NCBI RefSeq assembly: GCF_040448685.1
Contig: NZ_CP159290.1
Coordinates: 3,286,001 to 3,350,000, forward strand
Length of the DNA stretch: 64,000 nt
Source: Cellulosimicrobium sp. ES-005
GTDB taxonomy: Bacteria; Actinomycetota; Actinomycetes; Actinomycetales; Cellulomonadaceae
Direction of reading: 5' to 3'
Shown: in pieces, positions 51,370 to 58,265 of the stretch
Numbering within the stretch: the stretch's first letter is position 1
Layout of the letters: every line of letters begins with the position of its first letter
Position numbers and translations under genes: made by a program
Notes under the pieces: model-generated
Database searches by the model: none
What the model saw: only the letters and a program-made list of their open reading frames with translations
Told to the model about the DNA's origin: nothing

Positions 51370-51386
51370 GCGTCACTCTCCCTATC
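51369..51386 (-). promoter_or_regulatory. Stoperator-like site at start codon
   Basis: Minus strand reads GATAGGGAGAGTGACGCA and ends at the ATG of the dNMP kinase gene. Confidence 0.85.
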
Positions 51387-51432
51387 GACTCAGAGACACG
51401 CCGCCCAGCGGTTCACCAGGCGGCGTGTCTCC

Positions 51433-51462
51433 AGTGTAGGGCATCTCGGGCGTGATTGGCAA
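51433..51462 (-). promoter_or_regulatory. Early promoter for dNMP kinase gene
   Basis: Minus strand: -35 TTGCCA, 18-bp spacer, -10 TACACT, about 60 nt before the ATG. The sequence around the -10 (GATGCCCTACACTGGA) is nearly the same as at 42416. An inverted stoperator-like site overlaps the -35. Confidence 0.75.
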
Positions 51463-51471
51463 AGTGACGCA
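51454..51471 (+). promoter_or_regulatory. Stoperator-like site overlapping -35
   Basis: Plus strand reads GATTGGCAAAGTGACGCA, opposite in orientation to transcription. Confidence 0.75.
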
Positions 51472-51474
51472 GCG

Positions 51475-51684
51475 CTACTCTCCCGATGCCGCGTGGTGCG
51501 CGTTCAGCGCCGCGACGATCTCCTCGGCGGCCTCGGGGTCGGCGTACGCGATCACCCCGCGCTCGGCGTCGACGACGACGCACCAGCGCGCCTCACCGAA
51601 CTCGCCGCGGATCCGGTCGATCGCGACCTGGTCGCTCACGCCCGGGACGATCTCGGAGATCCAGAACCTCGGCGGCCGCGCCAC
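51475..51684 (-). CDS. Phage hypothetical protein (69 aa)
   Basis: 69 aa: RWCVVVDAERGVIAYADPEAAEEIVAALNAH. Small alpha/beta protein, last gene before the promoter of the dNMP kinase. Unknown. Confidence 0.6.
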   Translation of the reverse strand: MARPPRFWISEIVPGVSDQVAIDRIRGEFGEARWCVVVDAERGVIAYADPEAAEEIVAALNAHHAASGE

Positions 51685-51685
51685 G

Positions 51686-52225
51686 TCAGGCCGCCTTCGT
51701 GTAGACGCTCGTCCCGTCCGAGAACGTGCCGAGCTTGCCGTACTCCTCCAGGTAGACCGCCTCGCGGATCACGCCGGCGAGGTGCTTCGCCATGCGCTTC
51801 GTCCAGCCCTCGCGCAGCGTCTCCTCGTGCCGCCACCAGTCCGTGTCCGCCCAGCCCCCGTGCGTCCTGCGGTCGCTCCGGGCGGCGATGCTCACGGCGA
51901 TGAGGTCGCCGTACTGGGTGACCAGGACGTCGGCCATGCCGTTCGTCGCGACGACGCGGTTCTCGCGCCCGCTCCAGGTGCTCTCGTCCTCGGCGTAGAA
52001 GCTCGGGTAGCGCTCGCTCAGCGCCTCGGGGAGCCGGTCGATCAGGTCGGAGTAGACGTGCTCGTGGTCCTGCTCGACGATGTCGTCGGACACGTCGTCG
52101 AGCGTTGCCTCGGGGTCGTCCTCGCGGAGGTACTCCAGCCACGACGCCTTGACGTCGTCGGCGTCCGGCAGGGCGAAGTAGAGCACCTCGACGGCGCCCG
52201 GTGCGGGCAGGATGCTGCGTCCCAT
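51686..52225 (-). CDS. Phage hypothetical protein (179 aa), downstream of hammerhead 1
   Basis: 179 aa, acidic (LREDDPEATLDDVSDDIVEQDHE). Its start is 21 nt after hammerhead ribozyme 1, so its mRNA 5' end would be made by ribozyme cleavage. No family recognised. Confidence 0.65.
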   Translation of the reverse strand: MGRSILPAPGAVEVLYFALPDADDVKASWLEYLREDDPEATLDDVSDDIVEQDHEHVYSDLIDRLPEALSERYPSFYAEDESTWSGRENRVVATNGMADVLVTQYGDLIAVSIAARSDRRTHGGWADTDWWRHEETLREGWTKRMAKHLAGVIREAVYLEEYGKLGTFSDGTSVYTKAA

Positions 52226-52246
52226 GGTGGTGTCCTCTCGATCGTT

Positions 52247-52303
52247 GGCAGGCTCGTCAGGCCCCGGATGCCGCCGGGGCGACGCCCCGAGGGGCGTTTC
52301 GCC
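52247..52303 (-). ncRNA. Type II hammerhead ribozyme 1
   Basis: Minus-strand RNA: GGC-GAAA, stem III CGCCCC/GGGGCG, GUC, stem I GCCCCGG/CCGGGGC with loop CGGCAU, CUGACGA, GCC-UGCC. Self-cleavage expected between 52281 and 52280. Begins 4 nt after the upstream stop and ends 21 nt before the next start. Confidence 0.93.
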
Positions 52304-52307
52304 GTGG

Positions 52308-52478
52308 TCAGGTGCGGGGAGCCATGTCGTGCGCCCAGGCCGTGACGACCTCTCCCCAGGCCATCTCGACGTCGTAGCGGCCGTCCCCGTGGGCCAGGAC
52401 GACGCGCCCCGAGCCGCCGCTCACGAAGACGTGGCGCCCGACCTCGTAGGTCAGCGTCGGGGGCCGGCTGCGCCTCAC
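52308..52478 (-). CDS. Phage hypothetical protein (56 aa)
   Basis: 56 aa from a GTG overlapping the upstream stop; a small beta-rich, SH3-like pattern (YEVGRHVFVSGGSGRVVLAHGDGRYDVEMAWG). Its stop is followed by hammerhead 1. Confidence 0.6.
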   Translation of the reverse strand: MRRSRPPTLTYEVGRHVFVSGGSGRVVLAHGDGRYDVEMAWGEVVTAWAHDMAPRT

Positions 52479-52693
52479 GCGGCGACCCTCACGCTCTCGA
52501 CGTGCGTCGCGGCGTGCTCGCTCGCGAGGTGCTTGGTCTCGGCGAGCTGGCGCTTCGCCCTGTCGACCTCTGCGAGCAGGCGCGGCAACTCCCGTCGTGC
52601 GGCCTGGCGCGCGGCGAACCGCAGGTCTTCGCGTGCCATCGTGAGCGCCGCATCCCGGCGCCTGCACTCGGGGCAGCCCGTCCTTGCGCTCAC
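52475..52693 (-). CDS. Phage hypothetical protein (72 aa)
   Basis: 72 aa, CPECRRRD near the N-terminus and then one long basic helix. Coupled to both neighbours by overlaps. Unknown. Confidence 0.6.
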   Translation of the reverse strand: MSARTGCPECRRRDAALTMAREDLRFAARQAARRELPRLLAEVDRAKRQLAETKHLASEHAATHVESVRVAA

Positions 52694-52935
52694 GCCGTCA
52701 CCCCCGCGGCCCGGGCGGTGCGGTCCGCTGCCAGCCGGGCCTTCGCCTCAGCGCGTGCGCGCTTGAGCAGCCCGGGCGCGCGCTTCTCGACGGCGACCTC
52801 GAGGTCGGCAAGCGCCCAGCCGGGCACCTGCGTCAGGCTGTCCCGCTGGCGCGCGCGGGCCATCTGCCCCTCGCTCAGGACGACGAGCAGGACGGCCGCA
52901 GCCTCCCCGACCTCGTCGCGACGCTTCCCGCTCAC
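52690..52935 (-). CDS. Phage hypothetical protein (81 aa)
   Basis: 81 aa, helical and basic (LKRARAEAKARLAADR). Coupled by ATGA overlaps. Unknown. Confidence 0.6.
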   Translation of the reverse strand: MSGKRRDEVGEAAAVLLVVLSEGQMARARQRDSLTQVPGWALADLEVAVEKRAPGLLKRARAEAKARLAADRTARAAGVTA

Positions 52936-53312
52936 AGCCCGGCCTCCTGGCGTGCGGCGTCGAGCGCGGCCATGGCGACCGCGACGACGGCGTCGGCCGC
53001 CTCGCGGAACGCGCGCTGCGTCGCGCGGTCCTCGTCGTCGTAGTAGCCGTACTCCTCGCCCTCCATGCGGTCGGTCGTGTCGCCGATCGCCTGCTGGCCC
53101 GAGTCGAGCACGTCGACCAGGGCCTTGATCTGCTCGGGCGTGAGGTCGAGCGTCACGCGCACCGTGCCGGGGGCAGGGGCGTCGGCACGGACGATGCTCG
53201 CGAGTCCGGCCTGGCTGTTCACGCGGTGCTGGCCCGAGTCCACGTGGGGCGGGCGCTCGGCGTCCTCGACAGGGCGGAGCAGGTGCAGGATCTCGCCGGT
53301 CGTGTCGGTCAT
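52932..53312 (-). CDS. Phage hypothetical protein (126 aa), downstream of hammerhead 2
   Basis: 126 aa; TVRVTLDLTPEQIKALVDVLDSG then an acidic YGYYDDEDRATQ stretch. First gene of the four-gene unit between hammerheads 2 and 1. Unknown. Confidence 0.65.
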   Translation of the reverse strand: MTDTTGEILHLLRPVEDAERPPHVDSGQHRVNSQAGLASIVRADAPAPGTVRVTLDLTPEQIKALVDVLDSGQQAIGDTTDRMEGEEYGYYDDEDRATQRAFREAADAVVAVAMAALDAARQEAGL

Positions 53313-53332
53313 TGGTCTCTCCTCTGGGGATC

Positions 53333-53390
53333 GGCAGGCTCGTCAGGCCCCGGATGCCGCCGGGGCGACCGGGCGGTGCCCGGTTTCGCC
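53333..53390 (-). ncRNA. Type II hammerhead ribozyme 2
   Basis: Stem III CCGGGC/GCCCGG (differs from copy 1, pairing kept), GUC, stem I GCCCCGG/CCGGGGC with loop CGGCAU, CUGACGA. Cleavage expected between 53367 and 53366; 7 nt after the upstream stop, 20 nt before the next start. Confidence 0.93.
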
Positions 53391-53397
53391 GTGGTGC

Positions 53398-53763
53398 TCA
53401 GGGGCGCTCGGAGGCGATGGCCTCGGCGGTCTCGACAACCTCGTCGACGTCGGCGGGCTCGTCCGCGAGGATCTCCAGGTCGCGGACGTGGACGACGCTC
53501 TCGGGCAGGCCGCCGCGCGCCGGTGCGGCGCTCACGACGTCGCCCCGCTCGGCGTCGGCCGCGTAGCCGGCCTTGTACGCGATCGTGTCGATGAGGTCGT
53601 GCTCGATCCGCAAGGCGATGTCCTCCTCCGTCCAGTCTGCGAACGGGGCCACGAAGACCTCGACCTCGACGGTTGCGCGGACGGACATCCTGCGGACGCC
53701 ACCCTCGGCCAGACGCTCGGGCAGCGCCGGGAGCGGCGGGATGGTCGGGAACGCGGTGCTCAT
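53398..53763 (-). CDS. Phage hypothetical protein (121 aa)
   Basis: 121 aa with VRATVEVEVFVAPFADWTEEDIALRIEHDLI, and an acidic C-terminus. Single gene between hammerheads 3 and 2. Unknown. Confidence 0.65.
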   Translation of the reverse strand: MSTAFPTIPPLPALPERLAEGGVRRMSVRATVEVEVFVAPFADWTEEDIALRIEHDLIDTIAYKAGYAADAERGDVVSAAPARGGLPESVVHVRDLEILADEPADVDEVVETAEAIASERP

Positions 53764-53782
53764 GGGTCTCTCCTCGTGTCGC

Positions 53783-53842
53783 GGCAGGCTCGTCAGCGGC
53801 GCCATGCCAGGGCGCCGGACCGGGGCGGGCCCCGGTTTCGCC
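53783..53842 (-). ncRNA. Type II hammerhead ribozyme 3
   Basis: Stem III CCGGGG/CCCCGG, GUC, stem I CGGCGCC/GGCGCCG (fully changed, pairing kept) with a loop containing GGCAU, CUGACGA. Cleavage expected between 53818 and 53817; 2 nt after the upstream stop, 19 nt before the next start. Confidence 0.93.
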
Positions 53843-53844
53843 GG

Positions 53845-54327
53845 TCAGAGGTACTCGATGCTGTCCTCGTTGACGTCGCGGCGCGCCATGCAGCCGCCGC
53901 AGAACAAGTGCAGGTCGCCGTCGCCGTCCTCGCTCCAGTCCTCGGAGCCCTGGAAGTAGGCCGTGATCTTGTCGCCCTCGACGACGGTCGCCCACGTCCG
54001 GCCGTAGCCGTCCTCGTGCAGCGACCAGTCGTGCTCCCCGCCCTCGGGGCGCGCGGGGCAGGGCTCGTCGGCGAGCGCGCGCCGCTTGTCCTGCTCGAAC
54101 TCGTCGACCTGGCGCAGCGCCCGGGCGAGCAGGGCACGCACGCGCTCCGCGTCGCCGCTCAGGACCACGGCCTCGTCGGCCCCGAACACGATGCCGACCT
54201 CGCCCGGGATCGCGTCCTCTTCGTCGACCTCCTCGCCCGGCTCGGTCTCGCCGTGCCAGGCGGCCCCCTCGACCTCCAGCGCGACGCTCGTGTACTTCGC
54301 GTCCATCCACTCCACGCGCACACCCAT
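53845..54327 (-). CDS. Phage hypothetical protein (160 aa)
   Basis: 160 aa from the ATG at 54327. This start is preferred over the ATG at 54333 because it gives a normal gap to AGAGAGGAC and the standard ~19-nt gap to hammerhead 4. Acidic, with LFCGGCMARRD near the end. Unknown. Confidence 0.65.
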   Translation of the reverse strand: MGVRVEWMDAKYTSVALEVEGAAWHGETEPGEEVDEEDAIPGEVGIVFGADEAVVLSGDAERVRALLARALRQVDEFEQDKRRALADEPCPARPEGGEHDWSLHEDGYGRTWATVVEGDKITAYFQGSEDWSEDGDGDLHLFCGGCMARRDVNEDSIEYL

Positions 54328-54346
54328 GTCCATGTCCTCTCTCGCT

Positions 54347-54403
54347 GGCAGGCTCGTCAGCGCGCGGATGCCGCCGCGCGGACGCCCCGAGGGGCGTTTC
54401 GCC
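54347..54403 (-). ncRNA. Type II hammerhead ribozyme 4
   Basis: Stem III CGCCCC/GGGGCG, GUC, stem I CGCGCGG/CCGCGCG with loop CGGCAU, CUGACGA. Cleavage expected between 54381 and 54380; 8 nt after the upstream stop, 19 nt before the next start. Confidence 0.93.
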
Positions 54404-54411
54404 GTGCGCCG

Positions 54412-54801
54412 TCAGGCGCCGGTGTGGTCGGGGTCGTCGGGGTCGATGATGTGGACGTCCCAGGCGGGGTCGAAGCCGTCGATCGTCACGGTGTTGCAGT
54501 CGAGCGAGTCCTCCTCGCAGAGCCCGTCGATGAGGAGCGCCTCCTCCATCGCGAGCACGGCGGCCGCCTCGTCGGGGTAGGGCCCGACCAGGGCGTCGGG
54601 GTTGTTCTCCCGCTCGATCAGGACCCAGTGCCCGTCGGTCGTGGCGGTCCACCACACCTCGCGGTCGTGGCCGTGGTCGCCGTCGTGGCCGTCGGAGAGG
54701 ATGCACTCAGAGTCGGTGCGGCAGCCGTGGGTCTTGTTCGCCTCGGCGTCGTCCGCCACCTCGTGCCGACCGTCCGCACGGAGCCGCGTCAGGGCGCTCA
54801 T
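54412..54801 (-). CDS. Phage hypothetical protein (129 aa)
   Basis: 129 aa, Asp/His-rich (CILSDGHDGDHGHDREVWW; HIIDPDDPDH). Could bind metal. Coupled to the next gene upstream. Unknown. Confidence 0.6.
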   Translation of the reverse strand: MSALTRLRADGRHEVADDAEANKTHGCRTDSECILSDGHDGDHGHDREVWWTATTDGHWVLIERENNPDALVGPYPDEAAAVLAMEEALLIDGLCEEDSLDCNTVTIDGFDPAWDVHIIDPDDPDHTGA

Positions 54802-55199
54802 CCGTAGACCACCTTGCCGAGCGCGGCGATCTGCACCAGGACGTCGGCGGCCTCGGCGTCGATCAGGTCGGGCTCTCCCGCGTCGAGCGCCTCGGCGAAC
54901 TGCGCGAGGATCTCGTTCGAGATGGCGCTGTGGTCGCCTGCGGCGATCTCGGCCCACGCTTGGCGGATCTGCTCGCCGGTCAGGTGGTGTGTCACCTCGT
55001 CGTCGCCGTCGCCGACCTCGACGAACACGAAAGCGTCGCCCTCCTTCCAAGCCTCGCGCGGCGCGCTGGCCGCCCAGTACGTCATCCAGTACCCGGCGAT
55101 GTCGATGATGTTCTGGACGTGCTCGTCGGTGATCTCGACGTGGCGCACGGTCACGACCTCGACGGTCGTGCTCGGGCGCTCCAGCGTCTCGGTGCTCAT
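54798..55199 (-). CDS. Phage hypothetical protein (133 aa), downstream of hammerhead 5
   Basis: 133 aa; IIDIAGYWMTYWAASAPREAW ... DEVTHHLTGEQIRQAWAEIA. The pattern recalls small actinophage proteins of unknown function. First gene of its two-gene unit. Confidence 0.65.
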   Translation of the reverse strand: MSTETLERPSTTVEVVTVRHVEITDEHVQNIIDIAGYWMTYWAASAPREAWKEGDAFVFVEVGDGDDEVTHHLTGEQIRQAWAEIAAGDHSAISNEILAQFAEALDAGEPDLIDAEAADVLVQIAALGKVVYG

Positions 55200-55219
55200 G
55201 GGTGGTTCCTCTCGGTGGT

Positions 55220-55276
55220 GGCAGGCTCGTCAGGCCCCGGATGCCGCCGGGGCGACGCCCCGAGGGGCGTTTCGCC
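55220..55276 (-). ncRNA. Type II hammerhead ribozyme 5
   Basis: Identical in stems to copy 1 (stem III CGCCCC/GGGGCG; stem I GCCCCGG/CCGGGGC). Cleavage expected between 55254 and 55253; 4 nt after the upstream stop, 20 nt before the next start. Confidence 0.93.
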
Positions 55277-55280
55277 GTGG

Positions 55281-55898
55281 TCAGAGGGTCGTCAGGAAGT
55301 CGGCCAGCTTGAGCCCCTGCTCGTCGGTCAGCCAGCGGATCTCGACCTCGGAGACGCCCCCGCCGTCGTGCGCCTTGAACGTGGCGGACGGCTTCCCGCT
55401 GTCCGACCCGTGGTAGGGCGTGGAGACCTCCCCTCGCGTCTCGACGATCCGGGCGCCCTTGCCGAGCCGGTCGGCGATGGCGGCGCGCAGGTCGCGCCCG
55501 GCGCGCACCGCGGCGTCGTGCTTGGCGTTGGCCTCGACCGCCTCGCCCAGCATCTCCAGGTAGCCGGGGAGCAGGCGCCGGGTGATCTCCCGGGCGATGG
55601 CCGCGGGGTCGCGGTCGCGACGGACGGTGATCGAGTCCTTGCGCTCCTCGTCGTAGCGCTTGCTCCAGCCCCGGGCGTGCGGCTCCTCGGGCTTGGGGTA
55701 GAGGCCCTGGACCTCCAGGCGGTCCGCGTTGTTCCAGGCCAGCGTCAGCCAGAGCCGCGCGCCGTCGGGTCCGTCGACGTAGACGCCCCGGTACTCCTCC
55801 CACTGAGGGTCGGCGTCCACGCTCCAGCCCTCGCCCAGCGCGGTCACGACGTGGCCGACGGTCTGGCGCAGGATCTCGCGCTCCTCGTGCGTGCTCAT
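55281..55898 (-). CDS. Phage hypothetical protein (205 aa)
   Basis: 205 aa, mixed alpha/beta (GVYVDGPDGARLWLTLAWNN; ITRRLLPGYLEMLGEAVEANAK). Single gene between hammerheads 6 and 5. Unknown. Confidence 0.65.
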   Translation of the reverse strand: MSTHEEREILRQTVGHVVTALGEGWSVDADPQWEEYRGVYVDGPDGARLWLTLAWNNADRLEVQGLYPKPEEPHARGWSKRYDEERKDSITVRRDRDPAAIAREITRRLLPGYLEMLGEAVEANAKHDAAVRAGRDLRAAIADRLGKGARIVETRGEVSTPYHGSDSGKPSATFKAHDGGGVSEVEIRWLTDEQGLKLADFLTTL

Positions 55899-55917
55899 GG
55901 TCTCTCCTCGGTTCGTT

Positions 55918-55974
55918 GGCAGGCTCGTCAGGCGAGGGATGCCGCCCTCGCGACGCCCCGAGGGGCGTTTCGCC
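55918..55974 (-). ncRNA. Type II hammerhead ribozyme 6
   Basis: Stem III CGCCCC/GGGGCG, GUC, stem I GCGAGGG/CCCUCGC with loop CGGCAU, CUGACGA. Cleavage expected between 55952 and 55951; 5 nt after a TAG stop, 19 nt before the next start. Confidence 0.93.
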
Positions 55975-55979
55975 GCTGG

Positions 55980-56159
55980 CTAGGCGCGCCAGCCGTCGGG
56001 GAGCGCGTACGGCGCCCACACCGCCGCGATGTGCGCCCTGTAGTCGGGCACGTTCGCACCGCACCGGCACCACCTGTTGGGGCCGTACGTGCTCACGACG
56101 TGGGCATCGACGACCTGCTGGAAGTGCTCGGGGGAGCCGTGGGTGACCCTGTCCGCCAC
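55980..56159 (-). CDS. Phage hypothetical protein (59 aa)
   Basis: 59 aa from a GTG at 56159, with RWCRCGANVPDYRAHIAAVW. A Cys pair and Trp-rich end. It lies 3 nt after the upstream gene. Unknown. Confidence 0.55.
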   Translation of the reverse strand: MADRVTHGSPEHFQQVVDAHVVSTYGPNRWCRCGANVPDYRAHIAAVWAPYALPDGWRA

Positions 56160-56162
56160 GCC

Positions 56163-56333
56163 TCAGTCCTCCATCGGCTTGTCGGGCGTGTCACCGGCGG
56201 CCCATGAGAGCGCGGCGATGACGCCGTCCTCGTAGGACATCCCGCTCCAGCGCGTCCCCTGGTGCTCCTCCAGCGAGTCGGAAGCGGCGTTGATCTCGTC
56301 GCGGATCTCGTCGCGGGTCGGCTGCGTTGCCAT
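56163..56333 (-). CDS. Phage hypothetical protein (56 aa), downstream of hammerhead 7
   Basis: 56 aa, acidic and helical (TRDEIRDEINAASDSLEEHQG; YEDGVIAALSWAAG). Unknown. Confidence 0.6.
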   Translation of the reverse strand: MATQPTRDEIRDEINAASDSLEEHQGTRWSGMSYEDGVIAALSWAAGDTPDKPMED

Positions 56334-56351
56334 GTCGTCTCCTCGTGTCTT

Positions 56352-56410
56352 GGCAGGCTCGTCAGCGCAGGGATGCCGCCCTGCGGACGCCCCTCGCGGG
56401 GCGTTTCGCC
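56352..56410 (-). ncRNA. Type II hammerhead ribozyme 7
   Basis: Stem III CGCCCC-GCGA-GGGGCG, GUC, stem I CGCAGGG/CCCUGCG with loop CGGCAU, CUGACGA. Cleavage expected between 56386 and 56385; 3 nt after a TAG stop, 18 nt before the next start. Confidence 0.93.
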
Positions 56411-56413
56411 GTC

Positions 56414-56845
56414 CTACATGCACGCGGCCCAGGTCACCCCGTTGGGGTACTCGTCGATGGCGACCTCCAGCCCCGGCGGGCAGACGATGACGTCGCCCAC
56501 CAGCAGCCCGCCCCAGTCCGTCCCGACGCCGCACGTCAGGTTGCCGTCCAGCGCGCAGTTCCACGCCGGGTCGTCCTCGTAGATGACCTCGCGCTCGGGC
56601 TCGGGCTCGGGCTCGACCGCCTCGACGACGTCGTCCACCACGGGCTCGGGCGCCGGGATGACCTCGGGCTCGGGCTCGGGCTCGGGCGTCACCACCACCT
56701 CAGGCACCTCGACGACGACGTCAGGAGCAGCCTCGACGACGTCGGGCACGGCGACCGCCTCGCCCTCGTCAACCGTCCCGGCAGCCACCAGCAGGGCGGT
56801 CGCGATCCCCAGTCCGGCACCGAATCCCAGCATCTTGCGAAACAT
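56414..56845 (-). CDS. Phage exported/anchored protein with PEPE repeats (143 aa)
   Basis: 143 aa. An N-terminal hydrophobic helix (MLGFGAGLGIATALLVAAG) could be a signal or anchor. A Val/Pro/Glu-rich spacer (TPEPEPEPEVIPAPEP) then leads to a small Cys-bearing domain (WNCALDGNLTCGVG ... VTWAACM). It is probably outside the membrane; superinfection exclusion is one idea, with no direct evidence. Confidence 0.65.
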   Translation of the reverse strand: MFRKMLGFGAGLGIATALLVAAGTVDEGEAVAVPDVVEAAPDVVVEVPEVVVTPEPEPEPEVIPAPEPVVDDVVEAVEPEPEPEREVIYEDDPAWNCALDGNLTCGVGTDWGGLLVGDVIVCPPGLEVAIDEYPNGVTWAACM

Positions 56846-56861
56846 CGGGTCTCCTCTCGTT

Positions 56862-56920
56862 GGCAGGCTCGTCAGCGCACGGATGCCGCCGTGCGGACGG
56901 GGCGTCAGCCCCGTTTCGCC
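56862..56920 (-). ncRNA. Type II hammerhead ribozyme 8
   Basis: Stem III CGGGGC/GCCCCG, GUC, stem I CGCACGG/CCGUGCG with loop CGGCAU, CUGACGA. Cleavage expected between 56896 and 56895. The upstream TGA directly abuts the ribozyme (0 nt); 16 nt before the next start. Confidence 0.93.
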
Positions 56921-57166
56921 TCAGGCCCGGATCGTCGAGACGTCGGGCACCGCGCCCAGCGCGGCGAGCTTCCCGATCGACTCGGGACTCTGGGCCTTCC
57001 AGCCCGCCTGTGACACCACGTTCACGGGGTCGCCGGTCTGCGGGTCGACCAGCACGACGCAGGTGCGGAAGTCGAGCACCTCGCCGGTCACGGCGCACGT
57101 GATCTGGCGTCCGACCAGGCTGCGGACGATCTCCTCGCGGACGACGTCGACGATGGCTGTGCTCAT
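56921..57166 (-). CDS. Phage hypothetical protein (81 aa)
   Basis: 81 aa: RQITCAVTGEVLDFRTCVVLVDPQTGDPVNVVS, a CxxTGxxLDxxxC-type small domain, perhaps zinc-binding. Single gene between hammerheads 9 and 8. Confidence 0.6.
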   Translation of the reverse strand: MSTAIVDVVREEIVRSLVGRQITCAVTGEVLDFRTCVVLVDPQTGDPVNVVSQAGWKAQSPESIGKLAALGAVPDVSTIRA

Positions 57167-57185
57167 GGGTGGGTCCTCTCTCAGT

Positions 57186-57244
57186 GGCAGGCTCGTCAGC
57201 GCACGGATGCCGCCGTGCGGACGGGGCGTCGGCCCCGTTTCGCC
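57186..57244 (-). ncRNA. Type II hammerhead ribozyme 9
   Basis: Stem III CGGGGC/GCCCCG (loop differs from copy 8 by one base), GUC, stem I CGCACGG/CCGUGCG. Cleavage expected between 57220 and 57219; 6 nt after the upstream stop, 19 nt before the next start. Confidence 0.93.
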
Positions 57245-57250
57245 GTCAGG

Positions 57251-57652
57251 TCAGGGCTTCACCACGCCCTCGATGCGGTACTCGACGATGCCGTCCACGG
57301 CGAAGCGCACGAGGAGCGACTCTGGCCCCTCGGACCAGTCGTCCGGCTCGGTCGTCACTCCGAGCACGTCCCCGGACGACTCGACGTTCCGCCGCATGGG
57401 CACCAGGCGCCCGATCCCGGGGCCGTTGGCCGCCCGCAGGACGTCGAGAGCGTCGGAGTCGTACTGCACGCCCTCGACGACGACGTGAAGCGTGACGCCG
57501 TCGTTGTCGTCCTGGTCGACGGGCTCACCCCAGACCTCCCAGCCGTCGCCGTCCACAAGGGGCGTCAGCCCGAAACTCCGCACGGCGCGCGCCACGTGGA
57601 GCAGGCCGTTGGGCTGCACGCCCATGTGCAGGGTGCGCGTCGTCGTCGTCAT
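57251..57652 (-). CDS. Phage hypothetical protein (133 aa)
   Basis: 133 aa, beta-rich, acidic (EVWGEPVDQDDNDGVTLHVVVEG; ALDVLRAANGPGIGRLVPM). Single gene between hammerheads 10 and 9. Unknown. Confidence 0.65.
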   Translation of the reverse strand: MTTTTRTLHMGVQPNGLLHVARAVRSFGLTPLVDGDGWEVWGEPVDQDDNDGVTLHVVVEGVQYDSDALDVLRAANGPGIGRLVPMRRNVESSGDVLGVTTEPDDWSEGPESLLVRFAVDGIVEYRIEGVVKP

Positions 57653-57672
57653 CTCTCGTCTCCTCGTCTCGG

Positions 57673-57732
57673 GGCAGGCTCGTCAGCGTGCGGATGCCAA
57701 CCGCACGGACGGGGCGTCAGCCCCGTTTCGCC
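57673..57732 (-). ncRNA. Type II hammerhead ribozyme 10
   Basis: Stem III CGGGGC/GCCCCG, GUC, stem I CGUGCGG/CCGCACG with loop UUGGCAU (one base longer, GGCA kept), CUGACGA. Cleavage expected between 57708 and 57707; 1 nt after the upstream stop, 20 nt before the next start. Confidence 0.93.
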
Positions 57733-57733
57733 G

Positions 57734-57922
57734 TCAGTAGCGCATGTGGTCGTGGACGACGTCGGAGACGCCCTGGAAGAACGCGCCAAGGTCCGTCGGG
57801 CGCTGCGTCGGGGGGATTACCTCAGCCGCCGGGCGCACCCGTCCCCACGGGCCCCGCGGCACGTGCACCTCACGCACCCGCTCGGCGTCGTCGGTGCGTG
57901 GAGACAGCGCGATCGTGTCCAT
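57734..57922 (-). CDS. Phage hypothetical protein (62 aa)
   Basis: 62 aa from the ATG at 57922 after GAGGAGAGAC. Ends LGAFFQGVSDVVHDHMRY. Single gene between hammerheads 11 and 10. Unknown. Confidence 0.6.
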   Translation of the reverse strand: MDTIALSPRTDDAERVREVHVPRGPWGRVRPAAEVIPPTQRPTDLGAFFQGVSDVVHDHMRY

Positions 57923-57940
57923 GTCTCTCCTCAAGCTCTC

Positions 57941-57999
57941 GGCAGGCTCATCAGGCCCGGGATGCCGCCCGGGCGACGGGGCGTCAGCCCCGTTTCGCC
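57941..57999 (-). ncRNA. Type II hammerhead ribozyme 11 (N7 = U)
   Basis: Stem III CGGGGC/GCCCCG, GUC, stem I GCCCGGG/CCCGGGC with loop CGGCAU, then CUGAUGA: the only copy with U at core position 7, the one free position of CUGANGA. Cleavage expected between 57975 and 57974; 5 nt after the upstream stop, 18 nt before the next start. Confidence 0.93.
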
Positions 58000-58004
58000 G
58001 CTAC

Positions 58005-58247
58005 TCAGCGCCAGGCGTACGACCACCCGCCGACATACACGCCGCGGTCGTCCCACCACATGACCTCGTCGCTCGCGTCCGACCCCTCGGGCAGTGCCGG
58101 GCGGATGTACTCCTCAGCCTCAGCGGCCGTGCGGAACTCGCGCTCCGGGAGGATCCAGCGCTCCTCGCCGTCGTGCATCACGCTCACGCCCGCCCGGAAC
58201 ATCCGTCGCGGCTTGCGCTTGCCCAGCAGTCGTCCCAGCAGTCCCAC
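58005..58247 (-). CDS. Phage hypothetical protein (80 aa)
   Basis: 80 aa from a GTG after GGGGAGAGAC: VGLLGRLLGKRKPRRMFRAG (basic amphipathic start), then WILPEREFRTAAEAEEYI. Single gene between hammerheads 12 and 11. Unknown. Confidence 0.6.
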   Translation of the reverse strand: MGLLGRLLGKRKPRRMFRAGVSVMHDGEERWILPEREFRTAAEAEEYIRPALPEGSDASDEVMWWDDRGVYVGGWSYAWR

Positions 58248-58265
58248 GTCTCTCCCCGTTCTCTC

